DNA of 64,000 nt from Plantago major (taxonomy: Eukaryota > Streptophyta > Magnoliopsida > Lamiales > Plantaginaceae): positions 93,949,352 to 94,013,351 of the forward strand of contig CM048841.1 of assembly GCA_026545765.1 (NCBI GenBank), given 5' to 3'. Made by a program: the position numbers and the translations under genes. Below, piece after piece: positions 34,297 to 44,755 of this stretch; the first letter of the stretch is position 1, and every line of letters starts with the position of its first letter. Below the pieces are notes generated by a model, which worked only from the letters and a program-made list of their open reading frames with translations, was not told the DNA's origin and made no database searches.

Positions 34297-34701
34297 TTGA
34301 AATTCTGTATTTGCTAAATCTTTCTGTTGGATTTGCATCTTTTGATAACTCGGAATGTCATTACATACTATAACAATGTTTCGTATTTGATCCGAGGAGT
34401 CGAACCTCCTATGTTTCCGAACTATTACTTGCTCTCTTCTTCGTTCCTTTTTATCTGTTGTTCATAAGCTGAGTTATTATAAATTACCCATCAATTAAGA
34501 GCACGGACCGCTGTAGATGGCACCTGATGTAGAAATCAGACCATCATCTTTCCGATACTCGGACTGTTCGCCGCTTGGGATGTCTAATTCTTCTAGAAGG
34601 AGGAAGGTGAAACAGTGAAATAGTCATTATGACTACGTCTTTTCATCTCCCCCGTCGTTGGATTATCAACAAGTGGCGAGATCTTGAGGACCCGTCGCAA
34701 C

Positions 34702-34956
34702 TATAAATAAAGGTGTGGTAGTTCTTCCCTTTTTCACTGTTGTACCCTTCTTCGCTTTGTGTTTTGTTTTATTGATTCCAGCCATCCACAAAAGCCGGAG
34801 TTCTCCAGGATGTCGGAATCTGATGACGAGGAATATCAGCACTGGGTAAACTGTGCTTGTGGGCACATGCATCCTCCGATTTACAGATGCGGGACATGGA
34901 TGACCCGATCATCCTTGATTTTGAAGGTGATCGACCTCTATGTCCGGAATAGCTAG
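34702..34956 (+). other. Antisense unit 2: TATA box and short ORF
   Basis: TATAAATA at 34702-34709 is followed by a leader and ATG at 34810. The 48-codon ORF begins MSESDDEEYQHWVNCACGH and stops at 34956. The start context (ccag|gatgtcgg) resembles that of antisense unit 1 (ctag|gatgtccg). The shared hairpin motif lies downstream (35085). It may be a truncated duplicate of unit 1's ends. Coding status is uncertain. Confidence 0.45.
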
Positions 34957-35084
34957 GAGGCGAGGAAGAGAGGGAGCGGACGAAGTCGATCCGTAGGAGG
35001 ATCCGTATCTGACAAGCTCGTCGAGGCGAGGTGGAGGCTCGGAGTCCCAAGGCTCGACTTCCGGAGTCTGGTGAAGGAACAAGG

Positions 35085-35098
35085 CGGGGTATGCCCCG
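35085..35098 (+). other. Hairpin motif after antisense unit 2
   Basis: Identical to the 14-base cggggtatgccccg at 34283. The following bases gt are also shared. Confidence 0.7.
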
Positions 35099-35415
35099 TG
35101 GATGCATGTACTTATCCTTGGATCTTTCCAGATTGTACTTCTGTTATGTAAATGTTCGGATAATTTTGTTTATAAAATTCGAACTATTTTTCCTCGGATG
35201 AGATCGCCATCTTTTTCTTGTGCAGACTTCGTCGGATGATATTGGCTTTATATTTTTGTAAAATGACTAAGAAACTCGGACGTGGTTGATGGGCTTGTTT
35301 AGGCTTGATTGGATAAACCCGTCTGGCCCAACACTGTTCAACCCAAATGAATAGTTTAAGCCCATTGTCAACGTCGAAGTTCTGACGTGTCGGACGCCTA
35401 TTGGTTCGTCACTTC

Positions 35416-36066
35416 TATAAATACTCCGGATCCCTCTTGGCCTTGGTCGTGCAAATCCAACTTCCAATTTCCATATCTACTCAATCAGATGATTTCTTGA
35501 ATAGTTTCCCCCTCGAGACTCCCGTCCATTCTCAAGTCGGCGTTCATCCTGAGCTTGAGAGTGGCGTGGGTCTAGAGGGGAAGATTGAAGACCCGGTCAT
35601 GGAAAAGCATAGATCTCGGTTTGAATGTACATCATGTCTCTCTGCTTTCTTCCATCCCCACTTTAATGGCTCAAATCTCTCTTATATTGGAAACGCTCTC
35701 CGAATTTCAAGAGAGTTTGAGTCTTTAAAGCCGGTGAGGCAGAAATCTCTTCTTGTCTGCACTTTGTTTTCCCCGGACACGGGACTTGCATTGCCATGTT
35801 TTGGTGGTATCCTGAAGGATTCCAGCACGTTTAACCATTCTCTTGTGTGCAGGTAGATCGAGTTCCTGGCCTCCGCGGAAACCAGACTTGCCGCTTGACA
35901 CGGAAGAAGCTTTTCTCGACGGGGGAACGATCTTTGCTGGGAGATGACGTATCTCCAGAGACGTTTTTTTGCATTTTTCGTATTGCGTCCGTAAGTCCGG
36001 ATAATCGATCCGGGATTGTAAATAGTACAGACAAGATTATGTATAATTCGTCTTTGTATGAATAAA
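35416..36066 (+). other. Antisense unit 3: TATA box and open sequence
   Basis: TATAAATA at 35416-35423, then a leader and open frame through about 35856. A donor-like sequence near 35730 and an acceptor tgtgcag at about 35852 are visible. The region ends before the integrase terminus at 36300. The encoded peptide is not recognised. Confidence 0.35.
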
Positions 36067-36299
36067 ATCTCTTGCTTTCCTTGTCGTTAAACGAACGGTA
36101 AATCTCAGATGCGTAAATCGAAAAATCACAAATCGAAAGATAGAGGTTGTATTGATTTGCCGGAAATTCAATTACAACTTGCGGGCTCTATGGCCAATGG
36201 CAAAAGGACCAAAAAGAAACAGAACTGACGGAGTTCCGTGTAACAAGTAGTTGAAACTGAGATGATCAATTGACATGATGTAGATCTGCACAGTTATCT

Positions 36300-37380
36300 C
36301 TATGCATAGAACTTCTGAAGGTTTCTAGCATTCCACAGACGCTTGAGGAGATGTCCGTTCTCATCTTCTAATTCATAACTCCCATTTACTTTTGCCCCGA
36401 CAATCTTGTAGGGTCCTTCCCACTTGGGCTTGAGTTTTCCAATATTGTTCAAAATGTCGGCTCGTCGAAGCACCAGGTCCCCGACTTGCAAGTTAGCCGC
36501 ACGAACGTTCCTGTTGTAGGTTCGGGCAGCAGTTGCCTGATACCTAAGGATATTCGCCAGTGCCTCTCAGACCTTTTTTGTTCAAGCATGTCCAGGTCGA
36601 ATATCCGAGCTTCTCGGTTTGCTTTGTCTTCGAACTCTCGGATTCTCAATGTCTCTACGACAATCTCGGATGGTATGACTGCCTCTGAACCATATACCAA
36701 GGAGAATGGAGTTTCTTTGGTCGCAGTCCGTGCAGTGGTGCGATGCGCCCATAGCACGCCTTCCAGGTCGTCCGCCCAGCTTTCTTGCGAAGTTCTTAAC
36801 CGCTTCTCGAGGATCTTGACTATTGTTTTGTTTGTGGACTCAGCCTGTCCATTGGCTTGCGGGTATCCAACAGATGTAAAACGTTGCTCGATTTTGAAGG
36901 ACGCCAGCCATTCCTTGAGCCTATGTCCTGAGAACTGGGCACCATTATCCGAGACTAGAACTCTTGGTAGGCCGAAGCGGCAAATGATGTTCTTCCAGAT
37001 GAAGGTCCGCACTCGACTTTCCGTGATAGTCGCTACAGCCTCCGCTTCTACCCACTTGGTAAAATATTCTACCGCCACAATGAGAAATTTTTTCTGTTGG
37101 GTACCCCTCGAAAATGGTCCGACAATATCGATACCCCACTGATCGAACGGACACGCTATGATTGACGGAATCATAGGGTTCGTCGGGCGATGTGGGATGT
37201 TTGCGTAATATTGGCAATCCTGACATCTCCGGGCATGGTCGGCGGAATCTGTACCGATGGTAGGCCAATAGTAGCCTTGTCGTATGATTTTACGCGTAGA
37301 GTCCTCCCGAATGACTCCCACTTAGTTGTGTATCTCTTCCAAAGACGATGCATGCTTCTTGTGGGTTTAAACATCTCGTG
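36300..37380 (-). pseudogene. gypsy integrase
   Basis: The core (37321-36570) has the HHCC zinc region partly (CQDCQYY) and the DDE triad contexts: D in GIDIVGPF, D in VSDNGAQF, E in GQAESTNK. An in-frame TAA disrupts the N-terminal zinc domain near 37323. A frameshift at about 36565-36570 (gag-ag-gca region) separates the core from the C-terminal GDLVLRR...WEGPYKI domain, which ends with a stop at 36300. It joined new copies into host DNA when intact. Confidence 0.88.
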
Positions 37381-37584
37381 AGTCCCGGAAAAGATCTCTT
37401 GTACAAATCATCACCCTTATAAAGTATCTATTTGCTCGGCATTGCACACTCCTTGATTCTTCGGATCGATGGCAAAGATCCGTCCTTGAGATAGTTAAAA
37501 TATCACCATCCAGCTTTCTTCCGTGTCAAGTATCATGATCATGAACGGGACTCATGACGGATGAGTCAAGAATGGTGAGTAGGA

Positions 37585-38454
37585 TTACTCTCCTTGTGTC
37601 AGAAATGTAGCAGATGCGTATTTTGCCAAGGCATCAGCTCTTTTGTTCCAAGCTCTATCAAACTTTTCCAAGGTGAATTCCTCGAAGTGGCTGGCCTCAT
37701 TCTTGAGTAGCTCAAGATACTTGATCATCGAAGGACCCTTTGTAGCAAAAGTTCCTGAAAATTGGGCCTCGACGAGCTGTGAGTCCGTGTAAGCTTTGAC
37801 CTTCCGGGCTTGGAGTGACTTGGCTAGACGCAGCCCCACTAAAAGTGCCTCACACTCAGCCTCATTATTGGTAACTTTGAACTCCAAGGAAATCGCATAG
37901 TTGAGTTCCGCACCATCCGGGCTCTTAAGGTAGATTCCAATTCCTCCCACTCTTCCAGTGGAAGAACCATCCACTTCCAATGTCCAGATATCGGAAGGAT
38001 ATTTTTGGGTTTGGAGATCTCCTGCGAGCTGCCGAGGTTCCGCTCCTGGTTCATCCCCTTTCGTGATTTCCGTTCTGATGTTGTCAGCACTGGAGTTTCT
38101 GGGAACATCACCAAGTAGAAACATTTGGTTGACCCGAGTTTCCCCATCTGACAAAGGAAAGGGTCGATTGATGAACTGGGCTTCCTCTAGGTTTTCCGGG
38201 TTGAACTTTGGCGGAACTGGCTTTCGGACAATATGCTTGGTGATTAAGCACTCGAGCACCTGCTTGTCAGGGACTTTCTCTGAATCCTTCTCTGGATAAT
38301 CCGCTAAGAAGTCGGCGAGGACTTGAGCCTTTTTGGCTGACGGAGCCTGGTAGCAAATGTCGTATTCGCTTAGCTCGATCGCCCACTTAGAGAGTCGTCC
38401 TGATTGGTCGGGCTTTCCTAGGACCTGTTTCAAAGGTTCCGCAGTTAGTACCAC
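37585..38454 (-). pseudogene. gypsy second RNase H (archaeal-type, aRH)
   Basis: This frame contains WTLEVDGSSTGRVGGIGI, NNEAECEALLVGLRLA and AYTDSQLVEAQFSG, then DALAKYA near the end: the D-E-D pattern of an extra RNase H domain. Presence of this domain after the usual RT-RNase H is diagnostic of Tat-lineage elements. The fragment itself has no internal stop. Confidence 0.88.
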
Positions 38455-39513
38455 TATTTCGTGAGACTTAAAAATGGTTTCAACCGTCGGGCGGTGTAAA
38501 CTAGAGCATACGCAAATTTCTCAATCTTCACATATCTTGTCTCCGCCCCGGCAAGGGCTTTACTAAGATAGTAGATTGGTAAATGATCATTAGCTTGAAT
38601 CACTTTGATCACGGAACTCATTGCCTCTTCCGTGATTGCTAGGTAGAGTGGTTCTCCTTCCACGGGTTTGGAGAGCAGCGGAGGGGAATGGAGGTACTTT
38701 TTCAAATTTTCAAAAGCCTCAGAACGTTCCGCGGTCCACTCAAAGCTCTCTCCCTTCCGGAGGATTTTGAAGAACGGAAGGTTCTTTTCCGCAGATCGAG
38801 AAATGAAACGACTTAAGGACATTAGACGCCCAATAAGCTGTTGTACCTCGTTGAGGTTCTTCGGATGGGGCAAATCTAGGATTGCCTTGATCTTCTCAGG
38901 GTTTGCACTTATCCCTCTTTCCTTGACCATGTATCCCAGAAACTTTCCTCCTTTCACCCCGAACGCACACTTTTCGGGGTTCAACTTCATTCCATACTTC
39001 CGAAGAATGGAAAAGCAATTGTTGAGATGCTCAATATGTTCTTCTTCAGTCTTACTCTTAACAAGCATATCATCTACGTAGACTTCCATAGTCTTGCCCA
39101 GCTCCTCCTTGAACATTTTATTCACCAATTTGGTATGTAGCTCCGCATTTTCAACCCGAATGGCATCACCTTGAAGCAGATACTCTTCCGCCTGAAGAAA
39201 AGTTTTCTTGATGTCGTCCTTGGCCATCCGGATTTGATAGAAGCCCTAATATGCGTCCATGAAGCTTAGGAGCGCACATCCCGCGGTAGAATCTACCAAC
39301 TGGTCTATGCGAGGTAGATGATAAGGATCCTTTGGGCAAAACTTGTTGAGCCTTGTGAAGTCATTGCACATCCTCCACTTTCCTGGGGCCTTCTCAACGA
39401 GTACCACATTACAGACCCAGTCCGAGTATCTAACTTCTTCAATGTGCGGCTAAGAGCCGTCAACTTCCATGAGATATAATTGCGTCCTTGACCGGGCCAA
39501 AGTCTTTCCTCTT
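38454..39513 (-). pseudogene. gypsy reverse transcriptase and first RNase H
   Basis: The first part (39480-39228) reads in shifted frames as an RT thumb/finger region (GKWRMCNDFTRLNKFCPKD, YHLPRIDQLV) and contains an in-frame TAG just before GFYQIRMAK. The main ORF (39227-38454) holds the active site YVDDMLVKS, then GKFLGYMV and a vestigial RNase H (PIYYLSKAL, RRLKPF). A frame slip around 39160 replaces the usual VMPFGLKNA stretch. Nonfunctional as it stands. Confidence 0.88.
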
Positions 39514-42051
39514 CTATCGGATATATTTGATCGAGGGATCCATGTTCAGACGGTGAACAGTGATTCTCGGATCTATTCCCTTCAAATCATCAGTACTCCA
39601 AGCAAATACATCCCTGTTGTCTCGGAGACAAGCAATAAGTTTCATCTCCACTTCTGTGCTCATCTCTGTTCCGATTCTAGTCTTCTTATCCGGGCTTCCA
39701 ACAACAATCTCAATTTCCTTGAGAGTTTCGTGAGGCTCGATCCGTGCAGCTCTAGGGAACTTCTCCTTCTGGCTTCCTACCCCTATCTGCGGATTCTCCT
39801 GTTTGGGCGGGAGAACAACTCTCGGATCGGAGGTCACCGTAACTGCCAAAACGGGGGCAGATGCCCTTCTCGTGGACATAATGTAACACTCCCAAGCTTC
39901 TCGGATATTTCCTACCTCTTCTCCTACTCCGAAGGGAGTTGAAAATTTCATTCTGTTGTGTAAGGTGGATGAAATAGCCCGGAATTGGTTGAGTCCTGGG
40001 CGCCCAAAGATGGCGTTATAGTCGAAGGTCCGATCAACCACGACAAATCGGACCGACTGGGTTACCCTGGCCGGGAAAGTTCCGAGTGAAACGTGCAACG
40101 TAAAACTTACCAGTGGTCGAACAGTTCCTCCTCCAAACCCTAGTATAGAGGTGTGAACTCTGTCGTAGCGGATTCTTCCCAACTCCATCTGATCTAGTGT
40201 CCTCTTAGAGATGATATTCGAAGAACTCCCGGTATCCACCAGAATTTTGTTCACTCGATAAGTCGCGATGGTCAATGAAACTACAAGAGGAACGTCCGGG
40301 TCGTCAATCTCCTCACCTCCTGCCGTAGGAGGGGGAATTTTGCTATCGTCAAAAGATATTGCATTTGTTCCTCGAATCGCGGGGGCGCCGTACGCCCTAT
40401 CATTGTTCCGAAGGTTTTGGGCGGTCCGCTCTCTTGCATTCCTGCTATCACCTCCAGAGGGTCCGCCTGCGATAGTGTTGATCACTCCGCTGTACGGAGG
40501 GTTCTCCATTTCCGTCTCATCGCCGTACCTGTATGGATGTACTTTCATGCGTGGCGGATAGCCTACTGGCGGAGGTGGCAAAGATAGTGGGCGAGGTGGT
40601 GGGTCTGCAGCGTTATCCTCCCTCCTCCGCTCCGTTCTATCGTGCCTGGAAGGCTCGTCCGCATATATGTGCTCCTTCAACTTGCCTTCTCTCACCAGGT
40701 GTTCGACCTCTGTTTTTAACTGGATACAGTCGTCAGTCTCATGGCCTTTGCTCTTGTGAAATTTGCAGTATCCCTTCGCATTTCTATTTCTCCGATTATG
40801 GGATGGCTTTGGCCATTGGATGTCCAACTTTTTCTCCACAATAGTGGCCAAGATGTCGGATCTCGGCTTATTGAGGCGCGTGTAGTCCGCGAATCTCCTG
40901 GGCGGACTCCTCTCCCTGTAAATGCCTTTGTCTCTGTGATCTTTCTTCGGGTCAAACTTCCCCTGGCGTTGCTCTTGTCTTTGCGGTTCCTTTCCCTTCT
41001 TCGATCCCGCTCGGACTGGTACGTTCCTTCGGTATTCTTCTCCGTACATCACCTCCTCACAGATGTCATCCAAGTGCTTTTCGCTCCTCACTTCTTGACT
41101 AGAGAGCTTCCTCCGCAGCTCGGAGTTGTAAGTATTAGCGTACAGGTGACGGACCCGTTCTTTAATACTATGGGGCTCAACTCGGAGTACTTCCGTATTG
41201 AAGCGATCTAGGAAAGTTCGAAGATCTTCCTGTTCCCTTTGGATGACTTCGGCCAGGTGCTCTACAGTACGTTTTCTTCTTTTTGATTTTCCGAACCGTG
41301 CTAAGAACTTAGAAGATAGATCTGCATACGACCTTATTGACTTGTTCGGCAAAGCGGTGTACCAATCCATAGCCGTGCCGAAGAGGGTGGACGAGAACGT
41401 AAGGGCTTTAGTATTGTCACTCAGCCCTTTGGAATCCATCTTGCTGTTGTACCTTGTCAGGTGACCCACGGGACAAGTATCCCCGTAGTAGTATTCCAAG
41501 TTCGGAATCACTTGGTCCGAGTTCCTATTTCTTTCCTTTTCCCTCATGATATCATCACACAGAGGGTTTGGAGCACTTGTAGTGATCTGCTCGTGGTCTT
41601 TTACCAGGCGTCCGAGGTACAGGATTTGGGTTTCTAAAGCTTTTTGTTGGGCGTAGATTTCGTCCGCTGTCATGACCTCTCCTGTCCGTGGATGGACTGC
41701 GACATCCGCGGGGAGTTCGTCTAGCCGGACAACTGGAATGGTCTCTGCTACATGATCTCTGTCCCTCATGGGAGCTTGTCGCGGACCTCCTGGCTGCCTG
41801 TTACCTCCTTCTTGGTGCTCTCTCCTCCCATTCGGGCTTCCTTCACCCCGAACTTGCGAAGCAGAGGCCCGTCGGTCTAGAAGATTTCGCAAATCTTCAT
41901 GGTGCGGCTGATCTCCCAACCTCTGTTGGATCGGACGCTGTCTGTTTCTTGACAAGGCGGGCTCCGCTTGAACCGGAGTAACCACTGGCGGAGTGTCTTG
42001 CTGAGGATGGGCATTGTTAGACCCTAGGCATCCTTGGATAATCGTGAGCAA
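39514..42051 (-). pseudogene. gypsy gag-protease
   Basis: An 845-codon open frame. The retrotransposon gag domain is at about residues 190-320 (ALTFSSTLFGTAMDWYTALP, QREQEDLRTFLDRFN). A Cys/His cluster CKFHKSKGHETDDC lies near residue 440. The aspartic protease active site ILVDTGSSSNIIS is near residue 617. The C-terminus runs toward RT (HRLNMDPS). It lacks its own N-terminus because of a frameshift near 42070-42080, so the true start is in the next entry. Gag packages the RNA and the protease processes the polyprotein. Confidence 0.88.
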
Positions 42052-42071
42052 CCTATCAAACTGAGTTTCAC

Positions 42072-42413
42072 TTAGTCCGAGGTCGCTTGTGCGGACAACG
42101 CGACCATCGGGCCAGAATCGCTGATGACTGTGGTAGGGCCTTGAGCTTCTGCCGGAGAAGCTCGTGCTACCCCTTCTCCATGGTCCGTAGGCACGATATT
42201 CACAGGGACGCTTTGGCCTCCTCTAAGCGGGGCGTCTCTTTTCTCATCTGAGGATGGGCTGGCGGTCCGCCCATCGCTCGGATATCTCCTTCCAGCGTTC
42301 CTTCCAGCCACAGCGGCCCTTCGTCCCCGGGTGGGCGGACGTCCTCGTGGGCGTGGTGGTGGTGTTCCCACGCCTGCAGCACTAGTCCGAGCTGTTCGTC
42401 TCGTTCTAGCCAT
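42072..42413 (-). pseudogene. gypsy gag N-terminus (frame-shifted from the rest)
   Basis: Starts MARTRRTARTSAAG and is Arg/Pro-rich. It ends at a stop near 42072 while the following gag sequence (DLGLSETQFDRLL) continues in another frame, so one frameshift separates the two parts. Confidence 0.7.
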
Positions 42414-42450
42414 CAGCACAACACAAACACAGATTTTTTTGTAAAGATTC

Positions 42451-42468
42451 CCACAGACGGTGCCAAAA
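42451..42468 (-). other. Primer binding site
   Basis: On the - strand ttttggcaccgtctgtgg follows the 5' LTR directly, the usual place and type of sequence for tRNA priming in plant gypsy elements. The tRNA cannot be named with certainty. Confidence 0.65.
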
Positions 42469-43319
42469 TGTTGAGGGATAAAACCTCAAACACCAACACT
42501 ATTACTACAAGTAACCTAATCTAAGATCCACCTCCAACTTGAAGTCCGAGAGAAGGCTTGTCCGAGCAAGAGCACCTGAAAGGACTAAGTGGGGGGGGGG
42601 GGGGGTTAGGATGGATTACCCGGATTGCCTGAGTCAATCCGGAAGGAGGCTTTACTCAAAGGAGAGATGAAAGCTCTCAATGCAATAGTAGCGGGAAAGG
42701 TTAAGATATCAAGAGATACTTGTTACTATGGAATTATCACTTACCTTAAGGTCTTGGACCTTGTGCTATATTTATAGTTATCATATACTTATGAAGTAGC
42801 TCATAAGATGATGCCAAGTGTATGCTTCAGATTTGGACACCAATGCTACCTTTGGCCCATGGCCCATTAGTGAATAGTAATCCAATACTAATTAATGGGC
42901 CGGGAGGGTAGTTTGGTCCTTTCCCTCTGAGAGTACTGTTCCGCACGTTGGGTACGTGTTAGTCCCTCGGACGGACCTGTCTGCTTGGTTGATCTGCCCT
43001 TGGGTGACTCTGGATGTCCGAGCTGAGTCTCACCAAGTATCTCGATGGTTACTATATACGTTTGGGCTTATCGTGATGGTGGCATCAAGATTTCCTCGTC
43101 CGTCCGTTTGGCATCTCTGTCATCGTGGCGTGTTTGTAAGTCCTTCTCCCACTAGCTCGGACTAGTCAAGGTTGTAGTGACCTTTAGCGTACTGGTCGAT
43201 TCACTTTGGGCGGACCATGTGAGGTCGGACCAGTACTGAATTGGCTAATTAAGCCGTGATGCGCTTTAGGACACGCTCTATGGCGCCCTTAACGGATTGG
43301 ACACATGTCCGTAACAACA
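42469..43319 (-). repeat. 5' LTR of the gypsy element
   Basis: 851 bp. Nearly identical to 29258-30117 over its first ~520 bases apart from a longer G run and a few substitutions. Between about 43021 and 43170 it shows a cluster of small deletions, then is nearly identical again. Confidence 0.9.
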
Positions 43320-43324
43320 ACATT

Positions 43325-43681
43325 TTTAACCCTTTTTCCTATCAAAATTTGGCCTTTAAATTAGGCTTCATCTTCCATTTTCTTGATAAATTTTGAACAA
43401 ATAAATTTATTTTTGAGCTCTAAGGAGTCGAGCGCTCACGAGCAAAAGCGAGTCGAGCTTTTCGAATTGCTCGTGAGCAACTCGATATTTTAACGAGCCG
43501 ATCACGAGCTCAATCATGAAAAGCTCGACGATCACGAGCAGGTTTGAAATTATGACAAATTATGACGATCACTGATTCATTAAGCCAAAGCTCGGCTCGG
43601 CTCGTTAACAACCCTAGTCACACTTGTTTACACTATAAACTAAATCTATCGAACTAGATTAAACATTAGGGAAGAAGGCAA
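43325..43681. other. Host flank between gypsy and Helitron
   Basis: About 350 bases, no gene. It contains a cluster of cgagc/gctcg words (43420-43610), perhaps a decayed TIR element. Confidence 0.45.
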
Positions 43682-43827
43682 TCTTAATATATAATAAAAG
43701 TGGTGACCTATCTCAATAAATAGGCATGCCACATGTGCAAAATCCTATGTGGCATGTCTCTTTGAATTTCATTGAGTTTTATTCACAAAATTAAATCAAA
43801 AAGAAAAATAGTAATTTAGAAGTGTAC

Positions 43828-44082
43828 TACTCCCTCCGTCCCGGAGAACTTCATACATTAGAGTTAGCGCGCAGTTTTATGCGAAAAGTTAAAGTAATGA
43901 TAGAATATAGAAAATGTGGCAAAAAGTGTACTTTTAGTGGCAAAAGGTGTAATTTGAGTGTAAAGTTGAGATTGTTTATTATTTGTTGGGTGTGGGGTAG
44001 CTTACTTTTTTGGTAATGTATGAAGTTCTGTGGGACGTCTAAAAATGGCAAATATATGAAGTTCTGCGGGACGGAGGGAGTA
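43828..44082. mobile_element. Stowaway-like MITE nested in the Helitron
   Basis: Ends tactccctccgtcccggaga and gcgggacggagggagta. The interior has gcgcgcagttttatgcgaaa, shared with the copy at 21087-21271. Confidence 0.88.
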
Positions 44083-44094
44083 TATATTTTTGGT

Positions 44095-44500
44095 ATGTTA
44101 ATGGTATACATATTTTTTTATTAAATCACATATAACTTTATCTGCAAAACTCCGAAAAATATTTTGAATATATATTTAGATTCACCGCGACAAGACGAAT
44201 CCATAGACACCAATCTTATATATTATTATTAATTAAATAAATTATTTATATATTAAAATAAAAATGTTAAATGAGATTTATTGGTTGTGTAAATTCTAAA
44301 TTTGGAAAATAAGTCATGGAACATTTTATTTTTGACAATACAATGCACCTTATAACTTCCACTATTTATATTTTTAGTATGTTCACTACATATGTAGTTT
44401 TTATTAAATCCCGTATAACTTTATCTGTAAAACTTCAAAAAATATTTTGAACATGTTTTTGGATTCATCGCGACGAAACGAATCCATAGACACCAATTAT
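44095..44500. repeat. Direct repeat pair inside the Helitron
   Basis: About 120 bases are duplicated (44095-44215 and 44375-44497). Shared words: ataactttatctg.aaaact, aaaaatattttga, and gacgaa.cgaatccatagac or close variants. Between them is AT-rich DNA. Confidence 0.7.
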
Positions 44501-44755
44501 AAGATATAAATTGAAAAAAAAGTGTTGAATATTTGAGTAGCATAAAATAGAAAAAAGTGTTGAATATTTAAAATTATAGGAGAAGACTAAAAGAAAAGTT
44601 AAATAGAAAAAATCATTATAAAATTAAATAAAATTAGATAATCTTTGACTTTTTGGGTTTGTTGCATTATAAATTTGGAATCATTTGTAATTGTTTGAAC
44701 TGTGAGTACTAATCTAAACAAAAGACCATTTAGCAGGGGTCGGTTTTGAAAAATT

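Larger units (their letters stand above)
29253..43324 (-). mobile_element. Complete Tat-type Ty3/gypsy LTR retrotransposon (14,062 bp) with TSD ACATT
   Basis: LTRs at 29258-30117 and 42469-43319 both start TGTTGAGGG and end in ACA. ACATT flanks the element on both sides (29253-29257, 43320-43324). Transcription orientation is -: primer binding site next to the right LTR, then gag, protease, reverse transcriptase, RNase H, a second (archaeal-type) RNase H and integrase, then about 6 kb of opposite-strand sequence, the polypurine tract and the left LTR. Dual RNase H and an extra antisense region are hallmarks of the Tat lineage (Ogre/Retand/TatIV-type). Frameshifts and stops in gag, RT and IN make this copy non-autonomous. 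Confidence 0.93.

Noticed and set aside
39469..41981. Several + strand open frames opposite gypsy gag and RT
   Set aside because: They mirror the - strand gag-protease codons and show no motif. The true antisense block is confined to 30.8-36.1 kb.
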